Below, piece by piece: positions 37,432 to 45,754 of a stretch of DNA of 64,000 nucleotides (its first letter is position 1; every line of letters starts with the position of its first letter). The position numbers were made by a program, and so were the translations under genes. Source of the stretch: Dokdonella_A sp014338185 (GTDB lineage Bacteria; Pseudomonadota; Gammaproteobacteria; Xanthomonadales; Rhodanobacteraceae); NCBI GenBank assembly GCA_030263295.1, contig SZOS01000002.1, positions 85,805-149,804 on the forward strand, given 5' to 3'. The notes below the pieces were generated by a model. It had not been told where the DNA came from and searched no databases. It saw only the letters and a list, made by a program, of their open reading frames with translations.

Positions 37432-39027
37432 TCAGAACTCGAAGCCGTGGGCGAAGATCGTATCCGCGCCGTATTCGGCAGCACCGATGTCGGCGCGGCC
37501 GCCGTGGACACGCGCAAATCCGGGGCCGCGCTGGTCGGTGACGGCGCCAGAGAGGTTGTTGCCGGCGTCGATCACCGGGCTGCCTGGCATCGGCATGTGG
37601 ATCTTCGTGATTGCGCCATGGAAGTCCAATGGCAGCAACAACGGGTCGATCCCGACGAGCGTGTCAGCGGGGACCGCCACGGCCGAGTGGGAGTACACGA
37701 GGTTGTTGCTGCCGATCACCTGGCTGGAACCGATGCCGCCGATGTCATCGGGCACCGTGCCCGAGCCGAAGTCGCGGCTGTTGTTGGCCACGATCGTGTT
37801 GTGCAGTTCCAGCAGGGTGGCGGTACACACGCGCACTCCCGTGCCAAACAACGTCGAGCCGTTGCCGGCTGCGGTCACCGTATTGAACGCAATGGTGGAA
37901 TCATGGATCCGCGCAGGGTTGCCCCAGATGCCCACGCCGGCGGCCGCGGTGGCGGTGGTCGCATGGTTGCCCGAGATCGTGCTGTTGCTGATGGTCACCG
38001 GATAGGTGGCGGCCATGACGAAATACGCGCCCGCGGTGGCCCCGGCCTGGTTGCCCGTGATCGCCGAGCGCTCCACCCGCGCATCGCCGGTGATGTAGGC
38101 TCCGCCGCCCCATTTGCTGGCCTCGTTGTCCGCGATGGTGCTGTATTTGATCGAACTGCCGTCCGTCGCCACCGATCCCAGCTGTGACATCGACCCGGCT
38201 TGCACGCCGCCGCCGGTGCCGCCCAAGGCGCCGCCGGTGTGATTGCCCGACACGATGCTGCTGAGCAGCGCCAGTCCGTCGCCCGCGTAGACGCCGCCGC
38301 CACGTGCCTGACGTGCCGAATGGTAGGCGCTGTTGTCGCTGATGAAGCTTTGGCTCACGATCGCCTTGCCGGCCGCGAACACCGCCCCGCCACGCACGGC
38401 ATCGACGCTCTGTGCCGAGTTGGCACTGCAGTATTTGATCCACGTGTCGTGCAGGTACACCGAGCCGGTGCTGCGGATGCAGGCGCCGTCGGGGGAGCCC
38501 GTGGCACCCGCATCGAGCGCCGTGCGGCCATGGGTGACCATCATGCCGCGCAGGCTCACGGCGCCGTGCCCCGTGTGGTGGAACACCCGCGAGCTGTCGT
38601 TGCCGCTGATCTCGACGCCCAGCATGCGCGGTCCCACCAGGGTCAGGGTGTCGACACCGATCTCGATCGCGCCGGTGGTGAGCGTGATCTTGCTGCAATC
38701 GAGTTGGGTCAGGTCGATGGTGTCGTCATCGGCCGCCGCGGCCACCGCATCGCGCAGGCTGCCCGGCCCGCTGTCGCCGCAGTTGGTCACCGGGAGCGCG
38801 TTGCCGGGCGCGCGCGCGGGTGCTCCCGCGGTGATCGCCAGCATGCGTTGGAGTGCGCGCAAATCGATGCCGGCGAGCGACGGGGGCGTGCTGGCCGTTG
38901 GTGGTGGCGCCGGAGGCGGTTGGATGCCGGCACTGGCCTGCCCGGCCAGGAGCAGCGTGGCGGACAGGCCGCCCGCGAGGAGACTGAGGCGGGGGGCACG
39001 GGTCACGTGCCAGGAGCGAGGTTGCAT
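37432..39027 (-). CDS. Secreted beta-helix (choice-of-anchor Q-like) protein with C-terminal GFE tail
   Basis: An exported protein of 531 residues with a long signal peptide (about 1-33, ending QASA). The mature part begins with a Pro-rich stretch and NCGDSGPGSLRDAV, then repeated polymorphic right-handed beta-helix rungs rich in N, S, T and G, ending in a choice-of-anchor Q type module (SPVIDAGNN, then DQRGPGFARVHG, then DIGAAE). The last residues are DTIFAHGFEF, a tail shared with three other proteins in the window. Likely surface or secreted. It is paralogous to the next gene upstream. GGGAG precedes the ATG at 39027. Confidence 0.8.
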   Translation of the reverse strand: MQPRSWHVTRAPRLSLLAGGLSATLLLAGQASAGIQPPPAPPPTASTPPSLAGIDLRALQRMLAITAGAPARAPGNALPVTNCGDSGPGSLRDAVAAAADDDTIDLTQLDCSKITLTTGAIEIGVDTLTLVGPRMLGVEISGNDSSRVFHHTGHGAVSLRGMMVTHGRTALDAGATGSPDGACIRSTGSVYLHDTWIKYCSANSAQSVDAVRGGAVFAAGKAIVSQSFISDNSAYHSARQARGGGVYAGDGLALLSSIVSGNHTGGALGGTGGGVQAGSMSQLGSVATDGSSIKYSTIADNEASKWGGGAYITGDARVERSAITGNQAGATAGAYFVMAATYPVTISNSTISGNHATTATAAAGVGIWGNPARIHDSTIAFNTVTAAGNGSTLFGTGVRVCTATLLELHNTIVANNSRDFGSGTVPDDIGGIGSSQVIGSNNLVYSHSAVAVPADTLVGIDPLLLPLDFHGAITKIHMPMPGSPVIDAGNNLSGAVTDQRGPGFARVHGGRADIGAAEYGADTIFAHGFEF

Positions 39028-39347
39028 GGTGAATCTCCCTGATCGATGCAATGAGCCCCCGCTCGTGCGCGCCCCACCGCTGCTGCGGGACCGGGCGCGC
39101 GGTCATCTTAATCAAATCGTGCCGATGTCACACCTGGAGGCGGCGCCAGGCGCCTCGGTGGCGGCGCGTGCGCGGTGCCATGCGTCTGCTGCGCGTGGCG
39201 TGATGCGGACTCGGGCGGCCGCGCGTGCGGGCCGGGAGGCGCGGGGCTGGAGGCGTCGGGTCGACAGTGATCGCCATGTCGGCGTGCGACCGGGCGCTTG
39301 GCGCAGCCACCCCGTGGATTCGGGGTGGCTGCGCTGCGTGATTGCCG
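39028..39347. other. 320-base region between the two beta-helix paralogues
   Basis: No gene is seen. The upstream half (toward 39028) should hold the promoter of the 37432-39027 gene. The other end holds the strong hairpin at 39301-39334, which separates the two genes transcriptionally. Small frames here have no ribosome sites. Confidence 0.6.
39301..39334 (-). terminator. Strong perfect 14-bp hairpin terminator
   Basis: GCGCAGCCACCCCG (39301-39314) and CGGGGTGGCTGCGC (39321-39334) are perfectly complementary with a six-base loop (39315-39320). It begins 13 bases after the stop codon of the upstream beta-helix gene on the minus strand. It is the most stable simple hairpin I found. No T-run follows, as is common in such GC-rich genomes. 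Confidence 0.7.
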
Positions 39348-40940
39348 TCAGGGGTCGAAGCCGTCGTCGAAGATCGAATCGGCCAGGTTGAACTCGATCG
39401 CACCGATGTCGGCCTGCGCGCCGCGAATGCGCGGATATCCGCTGCCGCGCTGGTCATTGGTCGCGCCCGAGACGTTGTTGCCCACATCGATCACGGGACT
39501 GCCGAAGTTGGGCATGTGGGTGCGCGTGAGCCCACCATTGTTGGCCAGTGGCCGCAGCATCGGATCGGTGAGCAGGATCGTGCCCCCTGGCATGATCATC
39601 GAGGATGGGAAGAACACCAGGTTGTTCGCGCCGCTGACCGTGCCGTTGCCGCCGATGTCATCGACATCGTGGGCGCTGCCATCGAACACCGTATTGTTGG
39701 AGATGATCGTGTTGTTGAGCACGAGGGTGCTCGTGGCAGCCGCCACGCGGACGCCGACCCCGTACTTGTTGTTGCTGTTGCGTTGGCCCGTATTGAAGGC
39801 GATCGTGCTGTCGCGGAAATCGCCATTGCGATTCCACAGCGAGATGCCGGCCGGGCGATTGACACACCACGCTTCATTGCCGGATACGGTGCTGTTGTCG
39901 AGCACGGCCGGTCCGCTGACGTTGCCGCCCTGCACCACGTAAATGCCGCTGCCACCGCAGGCCACATTGCCGGATACCGTGGAACCGAGCACGGACAGGT
40001 CCGCATTGGTGTAGATGCCGCCGCCCAAGCTGGCCTGGTTGTTGTTGAACGTGCTGTACTTGGCGAGCACGTCGCCGCCGGCCACGCCGCCGGGCCTCAA
40101 GGACCCGGTCTGGATGCCGCCACCCGTCCTCGAGGAAGAGTTGGATTCGATGATGCTGTCTATCAGCACCACGGGACCTTGGCTGTAGGCACCTCCGCCA
40201 AGTGCTTCGAACGCGGTCGATTCGGCTTCGCTCGAGGTGATGAAGCTGCTGTTGAGCCCAAGGCCCAGTTTGGCGTAGATCGCACCACCACGCACCGACG
40301 TGTCGACATCGCTGGATTCGGCTTTGCAGTACTTGGCCCACGCATGATCCATGGTCACCTCGCCCGCGGAGAACACGCAGCCGCCGGCCGGGTTGCCAAG
40401 GGCGCCATCGGCCAGATACTTGTACCCATGGCTCACCATCATGTCATTGATCCGGAGCGTGCCGTCGCCGATATGCCAGAACACGCGGCTCGCGTCGTCG
40501 CCACTCACCTCCAGCGCCAGCATGCCTGGGCCCTGCAGCGTCAGGTCGTCCTGCCCGATGGAAATCATGCCGGTGGTCAGCGTGATCGTGCTGCAGCTCA
40601 GGCCCGTCATGTCGATCGTGTCGCCGCTGGCGGCGCCGGAAATCGCGTCGCGCAGGCTGCCGGCGCCCGAGTCGTTGCAGTTGGTGACGGGAATGCTTGC
40701 CGCGGGAACCGCCGGAGGCTGCCGGTTGGCGCGGCGCAGGTGGGGTTCCAGCCGCTTGACATCGAGCAAGGGCAGGACGTGCGCTGCGGCGGTGGCCGCA
40801 GGCGCTGCGCTCGGTGCAGGTGGCGCCTGCAGGTTGGTGCTCGCGTTTGCCCCGCTTGCGCAGGCAAGTGCGGCGGCGAGGCAACTGGTGAGCAGCTTCT
40901 GGTGGGTGGTGGTGCCTGTTCGGGATGAACTGCATCTCAT
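39348..40940 (-). CDS. Secreted beta-helix (choice-of-anchor Q-like) protein with C-terminal GFD tail
   Basis: An exported protein of 530 residues with a signal peptide (about 1-34, ending GANA). It is a tandem paralogue of the 37432-39027 protein, sharing the order PVTNCNDSGAGSLRDAIS, ITLTTGMISIG, DDASRVF and MMVSHG before the beta-helix rungs, and the choice-of-anchor Q type end (GSPVIDVGNN, DIGAIEF). It ends DSIFDDGFDP, the tail shared with other secreted proteins here. GGGAG precedes the ATG at 40940; a frame extending to 41057 is not supported. Probably an adhesin-like or carbohydrate-binding surface protein, by fold only. Confidence 0.8.
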   Translation of the reverse strand: MRCSSSRTGTTTHQKLLTSCLAAALACASGANASTNLQAPPAPSAAPAATAAAHVLPLLDVKRLEPHLRRANRQPPAVPAASIPVTNCNDSGAGSLRDAISGAASGDTIDMTGLSCSTITLTTGMISIGQDDLTLQGPGMLALEVSGDDASRVFWHIGDGTLRINDMMVSHGYKYLADGALGNPAGGCVFSAGEVTMDHAWAKYCKAESSDVDTSVRGGAIYAKLGLGLNSSFITSSEAESTAFEALGGGAYSQGPVVLIDSIIESNSSSRTGGGIQTGSLRPGGVAGGDVLAKYSTFNNNQASLGGGIYTNADLSVLGSTVSGNVACGGSGIYVVQGGNVSGPAVLDNSTVSGNEAWCVNRPAGISLWNRNGDFRDSTIAFNTGQRNSNNKYGVGVRVAAATSTLVLNNTIISNNTVFDGSAHDVDDIGGNGTVSGANNLVFFPSSMIMPGGTILLTDPMLRPLANNGGLTRTHMPNFGSPVIDVGNNVSGATNDQRGSGYPRIRGAQADIGAIEFNLADSIFDDGFDP

Positions 40941-41309
40941 GTCGTTTCTCCCACGATGGATGGACCGCCCTTGGCTGTTACGGCAGCGCGCGGCATGTGT
41001 CCACGAATCTCCATCGGCCAAGGCGATGGATACCACGCGCTCCGTTTCCCCATGCAACCGCCAGCTTCATGTGCGTGCCTTCATTGGCACAACGACTGGC
41101 TTGCGGGAACTCCCGATGGAGCCCGGTGAAGCGCATCAGGATGCGCTGGACGTATATCCTACGCGCGTGCCGGACCGGGCGCGACGCGCTCGGCGCGGCC
41201 TGGGTCACGTGGCAGGTGCGAATCGGGTCACGTATCGGAAGCGATACGGGTCACGCGTGTTGCGCCGCCACATCAGGCGGCGTCGGGTTTGCGCGGGTGG
41301 CGCGCGTGG
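40941..41309. other. 369-base intergenic region with spaced direct repeats
   Basis: No gene is supported; a 76-codon minus-strand frame (40978-41208) has no ribosome site and no protein-like features. The region holds the promoter of the 39348-40940 gene and three copies of GGGTCACG near the CnoX end (described separately). Parts around 41020-41110 are less GC-rich than the neighbouring genes. Confidence 0.6.
41202..41255. repeat. Three GGGTCACG direct repeats with 23-base spacing
   Basis: GGGTCACG occurs at 41202-41209, 41225-41232 and 41248-41255, exactly 23 bases apart each time. Between the second and third copies is a perfect hairpin, CGTATCG (41231-41237) with CGATACG (41242-41248). 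The regular spacing suggests protein-binding sites. The hairpin could also end the cnoX transcript. Confidence 0.6.
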
Positions 41310-42182
41310 TCAGAACAGCAGCGACGACATCCGGCGGCGGTAGCTGCCGACCAGTTCGGCATCGTCAAGCATGTTGAAAGCCGCAACGAGGCGCTTCCTG
41401 GCCTGGCCATCGTGCCAGTTGCGGTCGGCCTTGAGCACATGCAGGAACTGCTCGAGTGCCGCCGCGGCCTCACCGTCGATGAGCAGGCGCACGCCGAGCA
41501 GGTCGCGCGCCTCGTGGTCGTTGCCATCGCGCTCGATGCGCGCGCGCAGTTCGCCTGCGGCGGGCGCGTCCTTGAGCGAGCGCGCGAAGTCGAGCTGGCT
41601 GCGCAGGCGATGCGCGCGATCGTCGTTGGCGAGATTGGCCGGCAGTGCGTCGAGCTCGGCCTGCGCGGCAGCGGCGTCGCCGGCCTGCATCTGCGCGAGC
41701 GCGAGGTCGAGCTTGAGGTCAGCCTGGTCGGGGGCGGCCGCGATCTCCTGCTGCAGGCGTGCGATCGTCTGCGCCGGAGTTTCCTCGCGCCCGCTCGCGG
41801 GCGCGGGTGCCGCCTCCGCTGCCGCTTCGGCCGGCTGCACGTGGCGCAGCAGGAACTCGCGCAGCGCGCCTTCGGGCAGCGCGCCGTTGAAGCCGTCCAC
41901 CGCCTGGCCGTCACGCAGCAACACCACGGTCGGGATGCTGCGCACGCCGAACGCCGCGGCCAGCGCCTGTTCCTTGTCGACGTCGACCTTGGCCAGGCGC
42001 ACCGCCCCGTTGAAGCTGGCGATGACCTTTTCGAGGATCGGCCCGAGCGTCTTGCACGGGCCGCACCAGGTCGCCCACAGGTCGACGAGGATCGGCTGCT
42101 GGAACGAGGCGTCGATCACCTCGCTCTGGAAGTTGGCTTCGGTGGCGTCGAACACATAGGCGGGTGCGGCGGTATCGGACAT
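41310..42182 (-). CDS. CnoX-type thioredoxin co-chaperone (YbbN family)
   Basis: A cytoplasmic protein of 290 residues. A thioredoxin domain (about 8-115) with active site WCGPC (C40, C43) is followed by a TPR-rich C-terminal half (about 135-290). This is the YbbN/CnoX architecture. These proteins hold unfolded proteins and deliver them to GroEL or DnaK. E. coli CnoX lacks the first cysteine, while other bacteria such as Caulobacter keep both; this one keeps both, so it should be redox-active. AGGAG precedes the ATG at 42182. The next gene is a divergent cytochrome c. Confidence 0.92.
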   Translation of the reverse strand: MSDTAAPAYVFDATEANFQSEVIDASFQQPILVDLWATWCGPCKTLGPILEKVIASFNGAVRLAKVDVDKEQALAAAFGVRSIPTVVLLRDGQAVDGFNGALPEGALREFLLRHVQPAEAAAEAAPAPASGREETPAQTIARLQQEIAAAPDQADLKLDLALAQMQAGDAAAAQAELDALPANLANDDRAHRLRSQLDFARSLKDAPAAGELRARIERDGNDHEARDLLGVRLLIDGEAAAALEQFLHVLKADRNWHDGQARKRLVAAFNMLDDAELVGSYRRRMSSLLF

Positions 42183-42263
42183 GCGTGGGCTCCTGGGCGG
42201 CCAACCCACATTGTGCCAGCCTGGCGCGATTGCAATGGCGGCGGTGCGCGCGGCGGCCACCGC

Positions 42264-42269
42264 TACAAT
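42264..42269 (+). promoter_or_regulatory. Candidate -10 element for the cytochrome c gene
   Basis: TACAAT lies 30 bases before the ATG at 42300, in the short divergent region between the cnoX-type gene and the cytochrome c gene. No clear -35 box is seen at normal spacing. Confidence 0.4.
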
Positions 42270-42299
42270 CGTGCGGTCGATGCAGCGGGAGCCGAGCCG

Positions 42300-43121
42300 A
42301 TGCGCTGGCCGTGGGTGGTGGTGCTGGGTTGGATCGTGCTGCCGGCTGCCGCCGCGCAGCTCACGTTGGACCTTGGCGCCGCGCCGCGCAGGCTCGACAG
42401 CGCGGCGCTGCTCGCGCGCAGCGAGGTGCGCGAGATCACGATCGACGCCGACGTGGCCTACGGACGTGCGATGCGCTATCGCGCGCTGCCGTTGCGCGTG
42501 CTGCTGGCCGGCGTCGATGCGCACGACCATCTGCAGTTCGTCGCGCGTGACGGCTTCGTGGCCGAAATCCCCGCGGCACTGATCTGGAACGAGCGTGGCA
42601 GCAGAGCCTGGCTCGCGATCGAGGATGTCGATACGCCATGGCCGCCGCTGCCCGGCAAGGCCGCCAGTGCCGGACCGTTCTATCTCGTGTGGACGCACCC
42701 GCAGGCCGCGCGCGTCGGCCCCGAGCGCTGGCCCTATCAGTTGGCCGCGATCCGCCGTTTGCCCGACGTGATGCTGCGCTTCCCCGCGCTGTCGCCCGAT
42801 CCGGCGCTGGGCCGTGACGACCCGGTCCGCCACGGCCTCGATGTGTTCGTGGCCAACTGCCTGTCCTGCCACACGCTCAACGGCGCGGGCGATGCCACGC
42901 TCGGCCCCGACCTCAACGTGCCCTACAGTCCGACCGAGTACCTGCGGGCGGACCTGCTGCGCACCTACCTGCGCGATCCGCAGCGCCTGCGCCGCTGGCC
43001 GCAGGCACGCATGCCCGGCTTCGATGCGGCGAGCCTGCCCGAAGCGGACCTGGATGCGCTGCTGGCCTACCTGCGGCACATGGCCGCGCGCAGGCGCGCC
43101 GCCTCACCGCCTCAGCCGTAG
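42300..43121 (+). CDS. Exported c-type cytochrome with N-terminal Mo-oxidoreductase-like domain
   Basis: A protein of 273 residues with a signal peptide (1-19). Residues about 25-165 resemble the small domain seen in molybdopterin oxidoreductases (YRALPLRVLLAGVDAHD, then RDGFVAEIP). The C-terminal cytochrome c domain has the haem site CLSCH (C187, C190, H191) and a probable axial M238 in RMPGFD. It is likely a periplasmic electron carrier. The molybdenum-binding cysteine is not visible in the N-terminal part, so it may only serve for binding a partner. GGGAG lies upstream of the ATG. The last 10 bases overlap the convergent SemiSWEET gene. Confidence 0.82.
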   Translation: MRWPWVVVLGWIVLPAAAAQLTLDLGAAPRRLDSAALLARSEVREITIDADVAYGRAMRYRALPLRVLLAGVDAHDHLQFVARDGFVAEIPAALIWNERGSRAWLAIEDVDTPWPPLPGKAASAGPFYLVWTHPQAARVGPERWPYQLAAIRRLPDVMLRFPALSPDPALGRDDPVRHGLDVFVANCLSCHTLNGAGDATLGPDLNVPYSPTEYLRADLLRTYLRDPQRLRRWPQARMPGFDAASLPEADLDALLAYLRHMAARRRAASPPQP

Positions 43122-43363
43122 CGCAGCTTGAGCACGAGGATGGTCGCGGCCAGCGCGAACGTGATCGCGTTGGAGACGATCATCGGCCACGAGCCCAGCA
43201 GTACGCCGTAGCCGAACCAGCAGGCGATGCCGAGCGTGAACAGCGCGTACATCCAGGTCGAAATCCCGCGCGTGTCGCGGGTGCGGATCGCGCGCACCGC
43301 CTGTGGCACGAACGAGATCGTGGTCAAGGTGGCGGCGAGGCTGCCCAGCCAATGCGGATTCAT
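43112..43363 (-). CDS. SemiSWEET-type PQ-loop transporter
   Basis: An inner-membrane protein of 83 residues with three helices, the size of bacterial SemiSWEETs, which dimerise to transport sugars. The PQ motif (SFVPQAVRAIRTRDTRGIS, about 17-35) is well preserved. The sugar is unknown. The gene stands alone, overlapping the convergent cytochrome c gene by 10 bases. Confidence 0.85.
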   Translation of the reverse strand: MNPHWLGSLAATLTTISFVPQAVRAIRTRDTRGISTWMYALFTLGIACWFGYGVLLGSWPMIVSNAITFALAATILVLKLRYG

Positions 43364-43456
43364 GGATGCGCGGGTGGCGCGGCATGTGCCGCGTGCGGCG
43401 CCGCGGCTGTGGGCGTGGGCCGAAGCCGGCGCGGCCTGTGGACAGGGGCGTTCATC

Positions 43457-44212
43457 TCACACCCATTCGCGCGAGGGCAGGGTCCGGCGCCGCTGCGGTT
43501 GGCCCACCAGGTCGAGGAAGTTGTTGAACACCGCGGCCGCCTGCTGCTGCAGGCCGGCGATGTGCTGGCGTGTCTGCGCGCGGATCGCGTGTTCATCCTG
43601 CGCCAGGCCGGCGCCCGCGAGTTCGTCGCGGTAGGCGGGCGTCGCGAGCCAGCGTTCGATGAGGCGCTCGTCCATCTCGAGGTGGAACTGGAAACCATAG
43701 GCATTGTCGCCGTGGCGGAACGCCTGTTGCGCGCAGTCGGCGCTGCTGGCCAGGTGCACCGCGCTGCGTGGAATGTCGAAGCGACAGCCATGCCACTGGA
43801 ACACCGTGCTGCGCGCCTGCAGGGGCGCCAGCACCGGGTCGCTCGCGCCCGCGGCGGTCTTGTGCAGCTCATACCAGCCGATTTCCTTGACCGGGTTGCG
43901 CTGCACCGGCGCGCCGAGCACGTGGGCGAGCAGTTGCGCGCCCAGGCAGATGCCGAGCACGGGTTTGCCCTGCGCGAGCATCTGCTCGATCGCGCGCATC
44001 TCGTGGCGCAGGTGCGCGCGGTGCGGATGGTCCTGCACGTTCATCGGACCGCCGAGCACGATGAGGCCGCGGTAACGGTCGACCTGCGGGACCGCATCGG
44101 GCTCGCGTTCGAAGTTCTTGAAGCTGATGCGGTGGCCGCGCGCGCGGATCAACGGATCGAGCGTGCCGAGCGGCTCGGCGGCCACATGCTGGAATACGAG
44201 CAGTCGCGACAT
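43457..44212 (-). CDS. Class I glutamine amidotransferase-like protein
   Basis: A cytoplasmic protein of 251 residues. The nucleophile C89 is in LGICLGAQLLA, and the H177/E179 pair is in FQFHLEMDE, so the triad is complete. It is a stand-alone GMP-synthase-type GATase domain, often annotated as such. Related single-domain proteins hydrolyse gamma-glutamyl compounds; no synthetase partner is adjacent. The ATG at 44212 starts the family sequence (MSRLLVFQH). Confidence 0.85.
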   Translation of the reverse strand: MSRLLVFQHVAAEPLGTLDPLIRARGHRISFKNFEREPDAVPQVDRYRGLIVLGGPMNVQDHPHRAHLRHEMRAIEQMLAQGKPVLGICLGAQLLAHVLGAPVQRNPVKEIGWYELHKTAAGASDPVLAPLQARSTVFQWHGCRFDIPRSAVHLASSADCAQQAFRHGDNAYGFQFHLEMDERLIERWLATPAYRDELAGAGLAQDEHAIRAQTRQHIAGLQQQAAAVFNNFLDLVGQPQRRRTLPSREWV

Positions 44213-44318
44213 CGCGCCACTATGCCAAAGATGGACGGCGCCGGCACGCCGGGGCGCCGCCGCAGCGACGCGGCGGCGCACGGCACCCGTACGCATCAGC
44301 CGCGTGCGCGACGGCGCA

Positions 44319-45638
44319 TCACCTGACCCATGCCGCGAGCACGCCCTGGCCGCCCTGCTTGTACACCACGCCGTCCTTCATCACGAACGACACCTGCTGC
44401 ATGAGCTTGATGTCCTCGAGCGGATTGCCGTCGACCGCGACCACGTCGGCGAGCTTGCCGGCTTCGATGCTGCCCAGGTCCTTGCTCTTGCGCAGCAGCT
44501 CGGCGGCATGCGTGGTGGCTGCCTGCAGCGCGTACATCGGCGGGATGCCCGCTTCGACCATGTACTGGAACTCCTTGGCGTTCTGGCCGTGCGGGTAGAC
44601 GCCGGCATCGGTACCGAAGGCGATCTTGACGCCGGCCTTGTAGGCCTTGCCCGCGGTCTGCTGGATCAGGGGCCCGACACGGGCCGCCTTGGCGGCGACC
44701 TGCGGCAGGTAGTAGCCCGGGACCTTGGCCTGCTCGGCCACATACTCGCCCGCGATGATGGTGGGCACGAACCAGGTGCCGTGTTGCTTCATGAGCTTCA
44801 TGTCGGCCTCGTCCATGAAGGTGCCGTGCTCGATCGAGTCCACGCCCGCGATCACCGCGCGGCGGATCGCCTCGGCACCATGCGCGTGCGCGGCCACGCT
44901 GAAGCCGTAGTCGCGCGCTGCGGCGACCACGGCCTTGATCTCCTCGATCGTCATCTGCGCGTTCTCGGCGCTCGCGCTTTCGTCGAGCACGCCGCCCGAG
45001 GGCATGATCTTGAGCAGGTCCACGCCATCCTTGTAGTGCTGGCGCACGGTCTTCCAGGCGTCATCCACGCCATTGATGATGCCGTCCTTGGGACCGGGGT
45101 CGCCTTGCAGGTCCAGGCGCAGGCCGTCGGTGTGGTCGGCATGGCCGCCGGTCGAGCCGATCGCATCGCCCGCGGTGAAGATGCGCGGTCCGGGCACCAG
45201 GCCCGAATTGATCGCGTTGCGCAGCGCCACCGACATGCTGTGGCCGTCGCCGAGATTGCGTACCGTGGTGAAGCCGGCGGCGAGCGTGCGCCGCGCATAG
45301 AGGGTCGAGCGGATGGCGTGATCGGCGGTGTTGAGACGGAAACGGTCGGTCGCGCCGGTGCGGCTGGTTTCGCCGGTCAGGTGCGTGTGGCTGTCGATGA
45401 GGCCGGGCAAGCAGGTCGCGCGGGTGAGATCGACCGACTGTGCGCCGGCGACCGGGTCATGGCCATTGCGCACTTCCTTGATGCGCTGGCCATCGGTCAC
45501 GATGGTGCTGGCGCCGAGCAGCTTGCCATGCACGGTGTCGAGCAGGTGCCCGCATTGCAGCGCGAGCGAGGCCGCGGGCTGGGCGTGGGCGCAGGCGGCA
45601 GCAAGGGCGAGCGGCAGGGCCGCAACGAGGATGCGCAT
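44319..45638 (-). CDS. Exported metal-dependent amidohydrolase (prolidase/imidazolonepropionase-like)
   Basis: An exported enzyme of 439 residues with a signal peptide (1-19). Metal ligands of the amidohydrolase superfamily are visible: H84 and H86 in DSHTHL, the probably carboxylated lysine K210 in LLKIMPSGG, H251 in AAHAHG, H271 in IEHGTF and D344 in FGTDAG, giving a binuclear zinc site. Close relatives include Xaa-Pro dipeptidases. With the M13 and M14 peptidases nearby, dipeptide hydrolysis is plausible but unproven. GGGAG precedes the ATG at 45638. Confidence 0.88.
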   Translation of the reverse strand: MRILVAALPLALAAACAHAQPAASLALQCGHLLDTVHGKLLGASTIVTDGQRIKEVRNGHDPVAGAQSVDLTRATCLPGLIDSHTHLTGETSRTGATDRFRLNTADHAIRSTLYARRTLAAGFTTVRNLGDGHSMSVALRNAINSGLVPGPRIFTAGDAIGSTGGHADHTDGLRLDLQGDPGPKDGIINGVDDAWKTVRQHYKDGVDLLKIMPSGGVLDESASAENAQMTIEEIKAVVAAARDYGFSVAAHAHGAEAIRRAVIAGVDSIEHGTFMDEADMKLMKQHGTWFVPTIIAGEYVAEQAKVPGYYLPQVAAKAARVGPLIQQTAGKAYKAGVKIAFGTDAGVYPHGQNAKEFQYMVEAGIPPMYALQAATTHAAELLRKSKDLGSIEAGKLADVVAVDGNPLEDIKLMQQVSFVMKDGVVYKQGGQGVLAAWVR

Positions 45639-45754
45639 CGGAAGTCTCCCTGGGTGAGCACTGCATGCTAGCGATCGCGCGCGGCATTGCCTATGCCAAA
45701 AGCTGGGGGCGCCCGCCCACCCGCGGCCATGCACGGGACCGATGCACGGCGCCG

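Noticed and set aside
40978..41208. A 76-codon minus-strand frame upstream of the beta-helix gene
   Set aside because: No ribosome site and no signal peptide or domain. It lies where the promoter of the next gene is expected.
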